64,000 bases of DNA from Kitasatospora sp. MAP5-34 (GCF_029894335.1 NZ_JARXZC010000035.1:1-64000); one strand, 5' to 3'; positions 33,632 to 43,162 are shown, numbered from the stretch's first letter. Numbers and translations: made by a program. Notes: generated by a model from the sequence alone, not told the origin.

Positions 33632-34813
33632 ATGGGGATCACTTCTGACCAGACGTCACCGATGGCCGCCGCCGAGCTCGTCGGGGACCCGTACGGCAGC
33701 TACGCGCGGCTTCGCGAGGAGGGGCCCGTCCAGCGGATCACGGGGCTGGACGGGCTGCCGGCCTGGCTGGTCACCCGGTACGCCGATGTCCGCCAGGTGC
33801 TCGCCGACCCCCGGCTCGCGCTGGACAAGAGCCACGCCCGGCCGGGCAACTACCGGGGGCTGGCCCTGCCCGCCGCGTTGGACGCCAACCTGCTGAACAT
33901 GGACGCGCCGGACCACACCCGGGTCCGCCGCCTGGTCTCCCAGGCGTTCACCCCGCGCCGGATCGAGCAGCTGCGCGAGCCCGTCCAGCGGATCGCCGAC
34001 GAGCTGCTCGACGCCGTCGCCCCGCTGGGCCGCGCGGACCTGATCACCGCCTACGCCGCGCCGCTGCCGATCACCGTGATCTGCGACCTGCTGGGCGTCC
34101 CGCCGGAGGACCGGCGGGACTTCCGGGCCTGGACGGACGTGCTGATCGCGCCCGACCCGGCCAGGCCCGAGGCGGCGAAGGCGGCGGTGGTGGCGATGGT
34201 CGAGTTCTTCGCGCTGCTGATCACCCGCAAGCGCACCGAGCCCGCCGACGACCTGCTCTCCGCCCTGGTCGCCGTCCGCGACCACGACGACCGGCTGACC
34301 GAGGATGAGCTCACCTCGCTGGCCTTCCTGATCCTCTTCGCCGGCTACGAGAACACCGTCCACCTCATCGGCAACGCCGTGCTCGCCCTGTTCGACCACC
34401 CCGACCAGCTGGCCGCACTCCGCGCCGAGCCCGCGCTGATCGGCGCCGCGATCGAGGAGTTCGCCCGGTACGACGGCCCGGCGCCGCTGGCGATCCGCCG
34501 CTTCCCGGTCGAGGCGCTGACGATCGGCGGCGTCACCGTCCTGCTCGTCCTGGCCTCCGCCAACCGGGACCCGCAGCAGTTCGCCGACCCCGACCGCCTC
34601 GACCTCTCCCGCCAGGAGACCGGCCACCTCGCGCTCGGCCACGGCATCCACTACTGCCTCGGCGCGCCGCTGGCCCGCCTGGAGACCGAGATCGCGCTCG
34701 CCACCCTGCTGCGCCGCTTCCCGGCGCTGGCCCTGGACGTCCCACGGGACGAGCTGCGCCACCGCCCCTCGCTGCGCGCACGCGGTCTGCTCGCCCTCCC
34801 GGTCCGCTACTGA
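33632..34813 (+). CDS. Cytochrome P450
   Basis: The 393-residue soluble bacterial P450 resembles the CYP107/CYP105 group. The heme loop is LGHGIHYCLGAPLARLE with the ligand Cys in HYCLG. The usual Phe seven residues before Cys is Leu here. The K-helix ExxR is in IEEFARYDGP. The I-helix reads FAGYENTVHL, so an Asn stands where the oxygen-activating Thr normally follows the acidic residue. Several actinobacterial P450s tolerate this. No ferredoxin or reductase gene is adjacent, and the substrate is unknown. A hairpin at 34828-34865 follows. Confidence 0.95.
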   Translation: MGITSDQTSPMAAAELVGDPYGSYARLREEGPVQRITGLDGLPAWLVTRYADVRQVLADPRLALDKSHARPGNYRGLALPAALDANLLNMDAPDHTRVRRLVSQAFTPRRIEQLREPVQRIADELLDAVAPLGRADLITAYAAPLPITVICDLLGVPPEDRRDFRAWTDVLIAPDPARPEAAKAAVVAMVEFFALLITRKRTEPADDLLSALVAVRDHDDRLTEDELTSLAFLILFAGYENTVHLIGNAVLALFDHPDQLAALRAEPALIGAAIEEFARYDGPAPLAIRRFPVEALTIGGVTVLLVLASANRDPQQFADPDRLDLSRQETGHLALGHGIHYCLGAPLARLETEIALATLLRRFPALALDVPRDELRHRPSLRARGLLALPVRY

Positions 34814-34827
34814 CCCGAAGCCTCCGC

Positions 34828-34865
34828 AGCGCCCGAGTCACAGAGATTTCACAGACTCGGGCGCT
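34828..34865 (+). terminator. Hairpin terminator after the P450 gene
   Basis: AGCGCCCGAGTC (34828-34839) and GACTCGGGCGCT (34854-34865) form a perfect 12-bp stem with a 14-nt loop, 15 nt after the P450 stop. It separates the P450 from the kinase gene starting at 34924. Confidence 0.7.
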
Positions 34866-34923
34866 AGGGTCCGCGCGGATCTCGCCGCCGCCAGGGGGTG
34901 GGGAGCGGAGAGGACGGGAAGGC

Positions 34924-36171
34924 ATGGAGCAAGAGCAGGCCGTCGGCGGCCGGTACCTGTTGTGCGGGCTGCTCGGGCAGGGTGGCATGGCGGAGGTGCA
35001 CCAGGCTCGCGACCTGCGCCTGGACCGGGTGGTCGCGGTGAAGGTGCTGCGGCCGGAGCTGGCGGCGGACCCGTCCTACCGGGTGCGCTTCGGCCGCGAG
35101 GCCCGTTCGGCCGCCGGCCTCAACCACCCCGGTATCGTCGCCGTGTTCGACAGCGGCGAGGGCGCGGGGTGGGCCATGGACCTGCCGTACATCGTGATGG
35201 AGCATCTGCGGGGCCAGACCCTCGCCGAGCTGCTGCAGGGCGGCCCGGCCCCGAGCCCGGAGCGCGCGCTGCGCATCTGCGGAGAGATCCTGGACGCGCT
35301 GGCCCACGCGCACAGCAGCGGCACGGTGCACCGCGACATCAAACCAGCGAACGTCATGGTCACGGACGGCGGCGTCGTCAAGGTGATGGACTTCGGCATC
35401 GCCCGCCCCCTCGACCACGCCCAGGGCGTCACGATGACCGGCACCGGCATGGTCCTGGGCACCGCCGAGTACCTCTCCCCGGAGCAGGCCCGAGGCATAC
35501 CGGTCGACGCCCGGACGGATCTCTACTCCACCGGCTGCCTGCTGTACGAACTCCTCACCAGCAGACCGCCGTTCAGGGCCGGCACCCCGCTGGCCACGGT
35601 CTGGCAGCACCTGGAGGAAGAGCCGGCGCCGCCCTCGCGCTACGCGCCCGCGCTGCCCCCGGCCGTGGACGCGCTGCTCCTGACGGCCCTGGCGAAGGAC
35701 CGGGAACACCGCTTCGCCGACGCCCGGGCGATGCGCGCCGCCGTCGACCGGGTACTGCGCGAACTCCGCCCCCCGGCCGGGCCCGCCGAAGCGACTTCGC
35801 CCACCGGGCCGATCACGGCGAGTGTCCAGGTGCCCGTCCGGCCGAAGCGCCGTCTGCCCCGCGCCGCGCTCGTCCTGCTCGGGTGTTCGCTGCTGGTCGT
35901 GCCCGCCGGGGTGTACCTCGCGAGCGGCCAGGGCAGCAGCGCACCGACCACCGTGCCCGCGCCCGACCTGCGCGGCAAGAGCGTGGCCGAGGCCCGCCGG
36001 ACGCTGCAGGGCGCCGGGCTGCGCGTCGGCCGGATCGCGACCGGGGACTGTGCGATCCCGGTCGCCGCCGGGCGGGCGGTCTGCGGACAGCAGCCGGCCC
36101 CCGGCGCGGACGTCGCCCGGGGCGGCGCGGTCGTGCTGCGGATTCCTGATGCTCCGTCAGTTACGCGCTGA
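34924..36171 (+). CDS. Membrane Ser/Thr protein kinase with one PASTA domain
   Basis: The 415-residue protein is a Hanks-type kinase (about residues 10-270). It has GLLGQGGMAEV (glycine loop), AVKVLR (catalytic Lys), VHRDIKPANVMV (catalytic loop), MDFGIARP (DFG) and GTAEYLSPEQARG (APE-like). After a proline-rich linker, one transmembrane helix (LPRAALVLLGCSLLVVPAGV, about 318-337) leads to a single extracellular PASTA domain (APDLRGKSVAEARRTLQGAG) with two Cys. PASTA kinases sense cell-wall fragments. Most have several PASTA repeats and this one has a single copy. Confidence 0.94.
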   Translation: MEQEQAVGGRYLLCGLLGQGGMAEVHQARDLRLDRVVAVKVLRPELAADPSYRVRFGREARSAAGLNHPGIVAVFDSGEGAGWAMDLPYIVMEHLRGQTLAELLQGGPAPSPERALRICGEILDALAHAHSSGTVHRDIKPANVMVTDGGVVKVMDFGIARPLDHAQGVTMTGTGMVLGTAEYLSPEQARGIPVDARTDLYSTGCLLYELLTSRPPFRAGTPLATVWQHLEEEPAPPSRYAPALPPAVDALLLTALAKDREHRFADARAMRAAVDRVLRELRPPAGPAEATSPTGPITASVQVPVRPKRRLPRAALVLLGCSLLVVPAGVYLASGQGSSAPTTVPAPDLRGKSVAEARRTLQGAGLRVGRIATGDCAIPVAAGRAVCGQQPAPGADVARGGAVVLRIPDAPSVTR

Positions 36172-36235
36172 CGGCGCGGCCGATCGGGTGTCTCCGGCGT
36201 GGCCGTGATCGCTGGGCGCGGCGCCCAGGGCTACG

Positions 36236-38431
36236 TTGGCGGGGCCCGTCGGGGCTTCCGCCGTCGTGAGTGCGGACCGGTCTGTGAGGTGGTTCCGCGT
36301 GGTGTCGGGTGTCGAGGACCAGGGGTTGCTCGCCGGGCTCGGCAGGTTCTGCTACCGGCGGCGCCGTCTCGTCCTGCTGCTCTGGGCGGTCGGCACGGCG
36401 CTGGTGATGGCCGTCGGATTCGGCTTCGCCGCTCCGGCGGACAACGACTTCGCCGGCGGCAAGTCCCAGTCCGGGCAGGCCCAGAACCTGATCAAGCAGC
36501 ACTTCCCGGAGCGGAAGGGCAGTTCGCTGACGCTGGCGATCCAGGCCGACGCCGGAATCGAATCCCCGCCGGTCCGCACCCGGGTGGACAGCCTGGCGGC
36601 CCAGCTCGCCACGGCCCCGCACATCACCTCGGTACGTTCGCCGTACGCGGCGCCGGGTCAGGTCTCGCAGGACGGGCGGACCGCGTTCGCCGATCTCCAG
36701 TCCGACCTGAACCCGTTGCCGGCCGCCGAGGTCAAGCACCTGATCCAGCAGACCAGGGCCGCCTCCGGGAACGGCGTCACCTTCGCGCTGGGCGGCGCCG
36801 ACGTCGTCGGGGCCGAGACCCCGTACGGCGGCAAGTCGGACGCCATCGGCGGGGTCGCGGCGATGCTCGTCATCCTGATCGCCTTCGGTTCGCTGCTGGC
36901 GATGGGCCTGACGATGGCGGCCGCGCTGTTCGGCATCATCAGCGGACTGGCCCTCACCTTCCTGCTCGGGTACGTGTTCCCGGCCCCGTCGTTCAGCCCG
37001 ATCGTGGCGACGCTGCTCGGTCTGGGTGTCGGCATCGACTACGCCCTGTTCATCGTCACCCGATTCCGTGAGGCGCTGGCCGAGGGAGCCGATCCCGAGG
37101 AGGCGGTGGTGGTCTCGATCGCCCGGGCCGGGCGGTCGGTGCTGTTCGCCGGGGCCACCGTCGTGATCGCGATGCTCGGGCTGTTCGTCGTCCAGCAGAA
37201 GCTGCTCAACGCCACCGCCGTGGCGGCGTCGGTGACCGTGCTGATGACGATGATCTCGGCGGTGACCCTGCTGCCCGCGCTGCTCGGCTTCGCGGGCCAC
37301 GGCATCGACCGGTTCAAACTCCCGTACCTCGGACGGACGGGCGCCCGCAGTCCGATGGCCGAGCGGTGGGCGCGGGTGATCCAGCGCCGCCCGATCACCG
37401 GGCTGGTGGCCGGCGCGGCCGTCATGATCGTCCTCGCCGTGCCCGCGTTCTCGATGCGGCTGAGCTTCGAGGACAACAGCACCGAGCCGCGCGACACCAG
37501 CGGTTACGCGTCCCACCGCATCCTCACCGAGGGCTTCGGTGTCGGCTACGACGCGCCGTTCGTCGTCGTCGCCGAACTGCCGCCCGGCGGCGCGGACCTG
37601 ACGGCGCTCACCGACGCCGTCGCCCACACCCCCGGCATCGTCCAGGTCACGCCCGTCCAGCTCAGCCAGGACAAGGCGGCCGCGCTCTTCGTCGCGTACC
37701 CGAGCACCGCCCACAACGACGCCGCCACCCCCAGGCTGCTGACCCGGCTCCGCGACCAGGTGATCCCCGCCGCCGTCCACGGCACCGGCCTGGTGGTGCA
37801 CGTCGGTGGTCCGACCGCAGGTGACGCCGACTTCGCGGCCGAGGTCACCGTGCGGCTTCCCTGGCTGATCGGGACGGTCATCGGGCTGGCGCTGATCCTG
37901 CTGCTGGTGCTCGTCCGGTCGGTGGCCATCGCGGTGAAGGCGGCGGTGATGACGCTGCTGTCGGTCGGTGCCTCCTTCGGGGTGCTGACCGCGATCGTCC
38001 AGTGGGGCTGGCTGGGCCCGCTGTTCGGCTTTCCCGCCCCCGCGCCCGTCACCGCCTGGGTGCCGCTGTTCATCTTCCCGATCCTGTTCGGGCTCTCGAC
38101 GGACTACGAGGTCTTCCTGGTCTCGCGGATCCGCGAGGAGTACGACGCGGGCGCGGACACCCGCGAGGCGGTGGCGCGCGGCCTGTCCCGGACGGCGCGG
38201 GTGATCACCGCCGCCGCCGCGATCATGGTGACCGTCTTCCTGTCCGTCCTCGCCACCCCCGACACCGCCGTGAAGCAGTTCGGCCTCGGCCTGGCCGTCG
38301 CGGTCTTCCAGGACGCCACGGTGGTACGGATGGTCCTGGTCCCCGCGATCATGGAACTGCTCGGCGGTGCCAACTGGTGGCTGCCCGGCTGGCTCGACCG
38401 GCTGCTGCCCGAGGTCGCGTCGGCCGAATGA
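36236..38431 (+). CDS. MMPL/RND-family transporter
   Basis: The protein is up to 731 residues from a TTG at 36236. GTG codons at 36266 and 36302 are alternative starts and no ribosome binding site decides among them. The layout is the two-fold repeat of MMPL proteins: one helix, an extracytoplasmic domain, five helices, repeated. The GxxxDY signatures are GLGVGIDYALFIVTRFREAL and LSTDYEVFLVSRIREE, which carry the proton-relay residues. Actinobacterial MMPL proteins export lipids or secondary metabolites, or act in drug resistance. The substrate here is unknown. Confidence 0.92.
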   Translation: MAGPVGASAVVSADRSVRWFRVVSGVEDQGLLAGLGRFCYRRRRLVLLLWAVGTALVMAVGFGFAAPADNDFAGGKSQSGQAQNLIKQHFPERKGSSLTLAIQADAGIESPPVRTRVDSLAAQLATAPHITSVRSPYAAPGQVSQDGRTAFADLQSDLNPLPAAEVKHLIQQTRAASGNGVTFALGGADVVGAETPYGGKSDAIGGVAAMLVILIAFGSLLAMGLTMAAALFGIISGLALTFLLGYVFPAPSFSPIVATLLGLGVGIDYALFIVTRFREALAEGADPEEAVVVSIARAGRSVLFAGATVVIAMLGLFVVQQKLLNATAVAASVTVLMTMISAVTLLPALLGFAGHGIDRFKLPYLGRTGARSPMAERWARVIQRRPITGLVAGAAVMIVLAVPAFSMRLSFEDNSTEPRDTSGYASHRILTEGFGVGYDAPFVVVAELPPGGADLTALTDAVAHTPGIVQVTPVQLSQDKAAALFVAYPSTAHNDAATPRLLTRLRDQVIPAAVHGTGLVVHVGGPTAGDADFAAEVTVRLPWLIGTVIGLALILLLVLVRSVAIAVKAAVMTLLSVGASFGVLTAIVQWGWLGPLFGFPAPAPVTAWVPLFIFPILFGLSTDYEVFLVSRIREEYDAGADTREAVARGLSRTARVITAAAAIMVTVFLSVLATPDTAVKQFGLGLAVAVFQDATVVRMVLVPAIMELLGGANWWLPGWLDRLLPEVASAE

Positions 38432-38500
38432 CGGCCCACCGCCGGCAGGAACTGCGGACCTCCGGCACCGGGTGAAGACTGTTGAACGGATCAGGCGGCC

Positions 38501-39496
38501 GTGAGCGCTGCCCCGACCGCCGAGGGAACCATGCTTCTCGGACTAGTCACCGCCCTGCTCGCCACCCTCTGCTACGGCTTCTCGTCCGTTCTCCAGGCCC
38601 GGGGCGCGCGCAGGATGCCGGAGCAGGACCGGCCCGGGCTGCGGCTGCTCGGCGGAGTCGCCCGTTCACCGCAGTTCCTGCTGGGGACGGCACTCGACCT
38701 GGTCGGTTTCGGCCTGGTCGTGGTCGCGCTGCTCCGGCTGCCGCTCTTCCTGGTGCAGGCGGTCACCAGCGCCAGCCTCGCGGTGACCGCAGCGTCGGCC
38801 GCCTGGCTGCTCGGAGGCAGGCTCGGGCGGCGCGACCTGGCCGGCCTCGTCGCCGTGGTCGCGGGGCTGGTCATGCTGGCGCTCAGTGCGGGGCCCGAGG
38901 GCAAGCGCCTGACCGGGACGGGGTTCCACCTCGGGCTGCTGTTGGCCGCCGTCGCCGTCCTGCTGCTCACCCTCCCGCTCGCGCACCGGCGCGGCGAAGC
39001 GGTCGCGGCGGCGCTCGGGCTGCTCGCGGGGACGGGGTTCGGCGTGGTCAGCCTCGCGGTGCGGGTGCTCGACCACTCCTCCCCGGCGGCGCTCGCCACG
39101 GACTCCGCGACCTACGCGCTGATGGTCGGCGGCCTGGGCGGCTACCTCTGCTACGCGCTGGCCCTGCAACGCGGCTCGGTGACCGCCGCGACCGCCGCCG
39201 TGGTCGTCGGCGAGACCCTGGCACCCGGGCTGATCGGAGTGGTACTGCTCGGCGACCGGGCCCGGACGGGGGCCGGCTGGCTGGCGGTGCTGGGCTTCGT
39301 GATCGCGGTCGGCGGGACGTTCGTCCTCGCCCGGTTCGGGGAGATCGAGCCCGGGCCACAGCCACCCGGACCCACCGCGCGGCCGGTCACCTCCCGTGCG
39401 ACGGTGGGGCTACGTACGGAGGCCGGGGACGGCGCCGATCCGCCCGGACCGGCCGAGCACCCCCGGCCCGGACCGGCCGTCGGCCAGGACCGATGA
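38501..39496 (+). CDS. DMT-superfamily membrane protein (EamA-like, possible transporter)
   Basis: The 331-residue protein has about nine to ten hydrophobic helices from residue 12 to 280, beginning MLLGLVTALLATLCYGFSSV. The internal helix-rich halves are compatible with the EamA-type drug/metabolite transporter fold, and GGYLCYALALQRGSVTAATA is the family-like late segment. The C-terminal 45 residues are a hydrophilic Pro/Gly-rich tail. The start is GTG at 38501, with an alternative ATG at 38531. It is followed after 10 nt by the short-chain dehydrogenase gene, so co-transcription is likely. Confidence 0.85.
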   Translation: MSAAPTAEGTMLLGLVTALLATLCYGFSSVLQARGARRMPEQDRPGLRLLGGVARSPQFLLGTALDLVGFGLVVVALLRLPLFLVQAVTSASLAVTAASAAWLLGGRLGRRDLAGLVAVVAGLVMLALSAGPEGKRLTGTGFHLGLLLAAVAVLLLTLPLAHRRGEAVAAALGLLAGTGFGVVSLAVRVLDHSSPAALATDSATYALMVGGLGGYLCYALALQRGSVTAATAAVVVGETLAPGLIGVVLLGDRARTGAGWLAVLGFVIAVGGTFVLARFGEIEPGPQPPGPTARPVTSRATVGLRTEAGDGADPPGPAEHPRPGPAVGQDR

Positions 39497-39506
39497 GGTG
39501 GAGCGC

Positions 39507-40289
39507 ATGACGAAGGACCCCGCATCCGCGGGCCGGCCCGCCGCCGGCCGGCGGGTCGTGCTGGTGACCGGGGCCTCCTCCGGGATCGGGGCCGCGACGG
39601 CCGTCCGGCTGGCCGGGGCCGGCTGGTACCCGCTGCTCTCCGGCACCGACCCCGCCCGGCTCGCCGCGATCGCCCGGCAGACCGGCGGCACCGCGCTGCC
39701 AGGCGACCTGGCCCAGCGGGACGGACCGGAGGAACTGGCCCGCCGCGCCCTCGCGGTCTCCGGCCGGGTCGACGCGCTGATCGCCAACGCGGGCATCGGC
39801 TGGCGCGGCCCGTTCACCGGGATGCCGCTCGACCTGCTCGACCACATGATCACGCTCAACCTGACCGCACCGCTGCGCCTGGCCCGCCTGCTGCTGCCCG
39901 CGATGCTGGAGCGCGGCAGCGGGTGCCTGGTCCTGACCGGTTCGATCGCCGGGCGGGTCGGTGTCCGGGAGGAGGCCGTGTACGCGGCGACCAAAGCGGC
40001 GCTCGGCATGTTCGCGGAGAGCCTGCGCTACGAGCTGCTCGGCACCGGCGTCCGGGTCCGGCTGGTGCTGCCGGGGGTGGTCGACACGGAGTTCTTCAGC
40101 CGGCGCGGCACCCCCTACCACCGGCAGCGGCCCCGGCCCGTGCCGCCCGAGCGGATCGCCGAGACCGTGCTCGCGCTGCTGACGGGCCGCCGCGAGGAGG
40201 CGATCGTGCCCGGCTGGCTGCGGCTGCCCGACCGGCTGCACGGGACCGTGCCCGCGCTGTTCCAGCGGATGGCCGGACGGTTCGACTGA
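39507..40289 (+). CDS. Short-chain dehydrogenase/reductase
   Basis: The 260-residue classical SDR has a cofactor motif VLVTGASSGIGAATAVRLAG (TGxxxGxG), ALIANAGIGW (NAG), catalytic Ser in LVLTGSIAGRVG, and YAATKAAL (YxxxK). The start is ATG at 39507 after GAGGTGGAG. The frame is open upstream through the end of the previous gene, but that part is a shadow. Substrate is unknown. The stop shares a base with the ATG of the deacetylase gene (TGATG). Confidence 0.93.
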   Translation: MTKDPASAGRPAAGRRVVLVTGASSGIGAATAVRLAGAGWYPLLSGTDPARLAAIARQTGGTALPGDLAQRDGPEELARRALAVSGRVDALIANAGIGWRGPFTGMPLDLLDHMITLNLTAPLRLARLLLPAMLERGSGCLVLTGSIAGRVGVREEAVYAATKAALGMFAESLRYELLGTGVRVRLVLPGVVDTEFFSRRGTPYHRQRPRPVPPERIAETVLALLTGRREEAIVPGWLRLPDRLHGTVPALFQRMAGRFD

Positions 40290-41020
40290 TGGCCGGGGCA
40301 GCCGGACGGCTCCTGCTGGCGGGCGCCGCAGCCGCGACGGCGGTCGAGGTGGCCCACCTGGCCCCCGCCGCCGGCCGCCTCACGCCTGCCCGCCGCACCG
40401 TCTGCCGGGGGCTCGCCGGGTACGGCTCCGCCACCCACGTGGCGCTGACCTTCGACGACGGGCCCGACCCCCGGAGCACCCCGCACTTCCTGGACGAGCT
40501 GGACGCACTCGAGGTGCGGGCCACCTTCTTCCTGCTCGGCAGCATGCTCGAACGCGCCCCCGTGCTCGGGCGGGAGCTGGTCGAGCGCGGCCACGAGGTC
40601 GCGGTGCACGGCTGGGACCACCGGCGGCCGTGGTGGCCCGACCCTGCCCGCGACCTGACCGAGCTCCGGCGCACCGTCGGGACGATCACCGAGGCCTGCG
40701 GCGTCCGGCCGCGCTGGTACCGGCCCCCGTACGGAGTCCTCACCAGCGGGCTGCTCCGGTCCGCCCGGCGGACGGGCCTGCGGACGGTCCTCTGGACGGG
40801 CTGGGGCCGCGACTGGACGGCCCACGCCACGCCGGCCTCGGTGTACGCGACGCTCCGGCCCCAGCTGCGGGGCGGGGCGACGCTGCTGCTGCACGACTCC
40901 GACTGCACCTCGGCGCACGGCGCGTGGCGCTCGGCGCTCGGCGCGCTGCCCAGGGTGGTGGAGCACTGCCGGGAGCGCGGGCTGTGGGTTGGGTCCCTGC
41001 GGGAGCATGGGCTGGCGTAA
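40289..41020 (+). CDS. Polysaccharide deacetylase (NodB-homology carbohydrate esterase 4)
   Basis: The protein has 243 residues from the ATG at 40289, coupled to the SDR stop. An N-terminal hydrophobic segment (GRLLLAGAAAATAVEVAHLA) may anchor or export it. NodB motifs are present in order: ALTFDDGPDP (catalytic Asp and metal Asp), HGWDH (metal His pair), RPPYG, DW in WGRDWTAH, and LLLHDS. It probably removes N-acetyl groups from a cell-wall or extracellular glycan. It is co-transcribed with the SDR and the DMT-type protein. Confidence 0.93.
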   Translation: MAGAAGRLLLAGAAAATAVEVAHLAPAAGRLTPARRTVCRGLAGYGSATHVALTFDDGPDPRSTPHFLDELDALEVRATFFLLGSMLERAPVLGRELVERGHEVAVHGWDHRRPWWPDPARDLTELRRTVGTITEACGVRPRWYRPPYGVLTSGLLRSARRTGLRTVLWTGWGRDWTAHATPASVYATLRPQLRGGATLLLHDSDCTSAHGAWRSALGALPRVVEHCRERGLWVGSLREHGLA

Positions 41021-41084
41021 CCAGTAGGGGTGCGGGGAGTCACTGTGCCACGTGGCAGGCTGCGGGTCTGTGCCTTCCGGTTTC

Positions 41085-41106
41085 GCGCAGTTCCTCGCGC
41101 CCCTGA
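41085..41106. repeat. Extragenic repeated element, copy 1
   Basis: GCGCAGTTCCTCGCGCCCCT followed by GA lies between the convergent deacetylase and glycosyltransferase genes. A near-identical copy is at 49885-49907 inside another intergenic hairpin. As I recall, related GCGCAGTTCC...CGCGCCCCT elements are scattered in Streptomyces intergenic regions. A separate perfect palindrome TGCCACGTGGCA is at 41046-41057. Confidence 0.55.
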
Positions 41107-41123
41107 GGATGCCCGATCCTGAT

Positions 41124-42200
41124 TTACGGGTACAGCTCCGCGAGCACGGCGGCGAAGGCGGACTCCCAGGCGGCCCGGGACGGGGTCCGGTCGGTTGTCG
41201 GGCCGGTGAGGGCCGCGAGGGCGTTGCGGACCACCTCGTGGGGGCGGGCGGAGGTGACGGCGGCGTGGCCGAGTTCCAGTTCGTGCTGGAGGTTGTCCCG
41301 GCCGTGGCCCTGGACGACGTCAAGTAGCAGGAGGGGGCGGCCCAGGGCGCGGGCCTCGCTGCAGGTGTCTCCCGAGCTGGTGATCACCAGGTCGGCGGCT
41401 GCCATCAGGGTCGGGACGCGGTCGGTGTAGCCGAAGGGGTGCAGCCGGGCCTCCCGCCGGGCGGCCGCGCGCAGCCGGGCCTCCAACCGCTGGTTCCGGC
41501 CCGCCACGGCCAGCACGTGCGGTCCGGCGGCGGCCAGCGCGCGGGCGGTCCCGGCGACCGGGCCGAGCCCCCAGGCGCCCGACATCAGCAGCACGCACCG
41601 GGCGTCCGCCGGGACGCCCAGCTCCGCGCGGGCTGCCGCCCGGGTGGGCGGGGTGTAGAAGGCGGCCCGCAGCGGGACGGGGACCACCGCGATCCGGGCC
41701 TCCGGGCGGTAGCGGCGGACCGCGCAGGCCGCGACCTCGGAGGTGACGAGGAAGAGGTCGGTACCGTCCTGCACCCAGAGCCGGTGCGGTGTGACGTCGG
41801 TGCAGAAGACCAGGTGGACCAGGCCCGGCCACCGGCTGCGCAGCTGGTTGACGGCGGACGCGGCGGTCGGGAAGACCGAGACCACCAGCTCGGGCGGCCG
41901 CCGCGCCAGCAACCTCCCCAGCTCCGGCACCAACCGGGTGCGGGCGGCCGCCTCGGTGAGCAGCGCGAGCCTGCTCCCCGGCCGCAGCGCGGCGAAGTGG
42001 AAGGCGTCGTAGACGCCGGGCAGCGCGAGCATCCGGCGGAACACCGCCTCCCCGGCGGCGGCGCCCGCCGTCCCGAGCAGGCTCATCGCGTCCACGGTGG
42101 TGGTGGTCCAGCCCCGGCCGACCAACGTTTCGGCGCAGGCCCGGGCCATCACGTCGTGGCCCTGGCCGAGGGAGCCGGTGAGCAGCAGCGCGTGCGGCAC
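41124..42200 (-). CDS. MGDG-synthase/MurG-like glycosyltransferase
   Basis: The protein has 358 residues from the GTG at 42200. The frame stays open far upstream, but that is the shadow of the next two genes. The N-terminal LLLTGSLGQGHDVMARACAE is the glycine-rich acceptor-domain motif seen in monogalactosyldiacylglycerol synthases and related GT28 enzymes. The C-terminal half carries the nucleotide-sugar region VITSSGDTCSEARALGRP with LLLLDVVQGHGRDNLQHE. It lies 12 nt downstream of the epimerase gene, with GAGG before the start, and probably transfers the sugar made by the two preceding enzymes to a lipid or other acceptor. Confidence 0.83.
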   Translation of the reverse strand: MPHALLLTGSLGQGHDVMARACAETLVGRGWTTTTVDAMSLLGTAGAAAGEAVFRRMLALPGVYDAFHFAALRPGSRLALLTEAAARTRLVPELGRLLARRPPELVVSVFPTAASAVNQLRSRWPGLVHLVFCTDVTPHRLWVQDGTDLFLVTSEVAACAVRRYRPEARIAVVPVPLRAAFYTPPTRAAARAELGVPADARCVLLMSGAWGLGPVAGTARALAAAGPHVLAVAGRNQRLEARLRAAARREARLHPFGYTDRVPTLMAAADLVITSSGDTCSEARALGRPLLLLDVVQGHGRDNLQHELELGHAAVTSARPHEVVRNALAALTGPTTDRTPSRAAWESAFAAVLAELYP

Positions 42201-42211
42201 GGTGACCTGCC

Positions 42212-43153
42212 TCAAGACCGCTGGTTCGACCGGTACCAGTCGACGTAGCGGCTGACCCCGTCGGAGAACCGGGTGGTGGGCGACCACCCCAGCAGCCGTT
42301 TCGCCTTCGCATTGGAGACCGCCCGGGCGGTGTAGTCGCCCGCGCGGGCCGGGACGTGCTCGACGGTGAGCGGGCCGAGCAGCTCGCTCACGGTGTCGGC
42401 GACCTCCCGGATCGATACCGGGGTGCCGCCCTCCAGCGCGAAGGTCTCGTCCTGCGCCGCCGGTGACAGGGCGCGGACGTGGGCCTCGGCGAGGTCCTCC
42501 ACGTAGACCCAGTTGCGGGTCTGGCCGCCGTCCCCGGCGATGGTGATAGGGCGGTCGGCCAGCGCGGCCTGGACGAACCGGGCGATCACCAGCTCGTCCC
42601 GCATTCTCGGCCCGTACGGGATGCCGTACCGCAGGATGGTGAAGTGCTGGCCGTAGAGGTCGTGGTAGCTGTGCACCGCCAGCTCGGCGGCGATCTTGCC
42701 CGCGACGTAGAGGTGTCCGGTGCGGCCGAGATCGATCGGGACGTCCTCCGTCAGCTCGACGTCGGAGGGCCCGGGCCGACCGTACGCAGCGCCGTACACC
42801 CAGACGCTGCTGGCCAGCACGACGCGCGCGCAGCCCGTCCGGCGGGCCGCCTCCAGCACGCAGACCGTGCCTTCGACGTTCATCCGGGTGGACCGGACGG
42901 GGTCGGCGGCGACCTGGTCCACGTTGGCCGTGGCGGCGAGGTGGAAGACGATCTCGCTGCCCTCCAGCGCGGCGGTCAGCCCGGGCAGGTCGAGGATGTC
43001 CGCGCGGACGTAGCCAGCGGCCGGGTTGGCCCGGTGCGCCGGACCGCTGACGGGCGCGCTGTCGACCACGACCACCTCGTGACCGGCCGCCAGCAGCCGG
43101 TCGACCACGTGGGACCCGATGAATCCGCACCCGCCTGTGACCACAGCTCTCAT
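42212..43153 (-). CDS. NAD-dependent sugar epimerase/dehydratase (extended SDR)
   Basis: The 313-residue protein begins MRAVVTGGCGFIGSHVVDRL (GxxGxxG NAD motif). It contains FHLAATANVD, Ser-rich VVLASSVWVYG and the catalytic YVAGK (YxxxK), then RYGIPYGPRM and NWVYVEDLAEAH. It is typical of UDP-glucose 4-epimerase-like or dTDP-sugar dehydratase-like enzymes. It is 9 nt after the aminotransferase gene on the same strand, implying a shared sugar-nucleotide pathway. Confidence 0.92.
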   Translation of the reverse strand: MRAVVTGGCGFIGSHVVDRLLAAGHEVVVVDSAPVSGPAHRANPAAGYVRADILDLPGLTAALEGSEIVFHLAATANVDQVAADPVRSTRMNVEGTVCVLEAARRTGCARVVLASSVWVYGAAYGRPGPSDVELTEDVPIDLGRTGHLYVAGKIAAELAVHSYHDLYGQHFTILRYGIPYGPRMRDELVIARFVQAALADRPITIAGDGGQTRNWVYVEDLAEAHVRALSPAAQDETFALEGGTPVSIREVADTVSELLGPLTVEHVPARAGDYTARAVSNAKAKRLLGWSPTTRFSDGVSRYVDWYRSNQRS

Positions 43154-43162
43154 GGCGACTCC

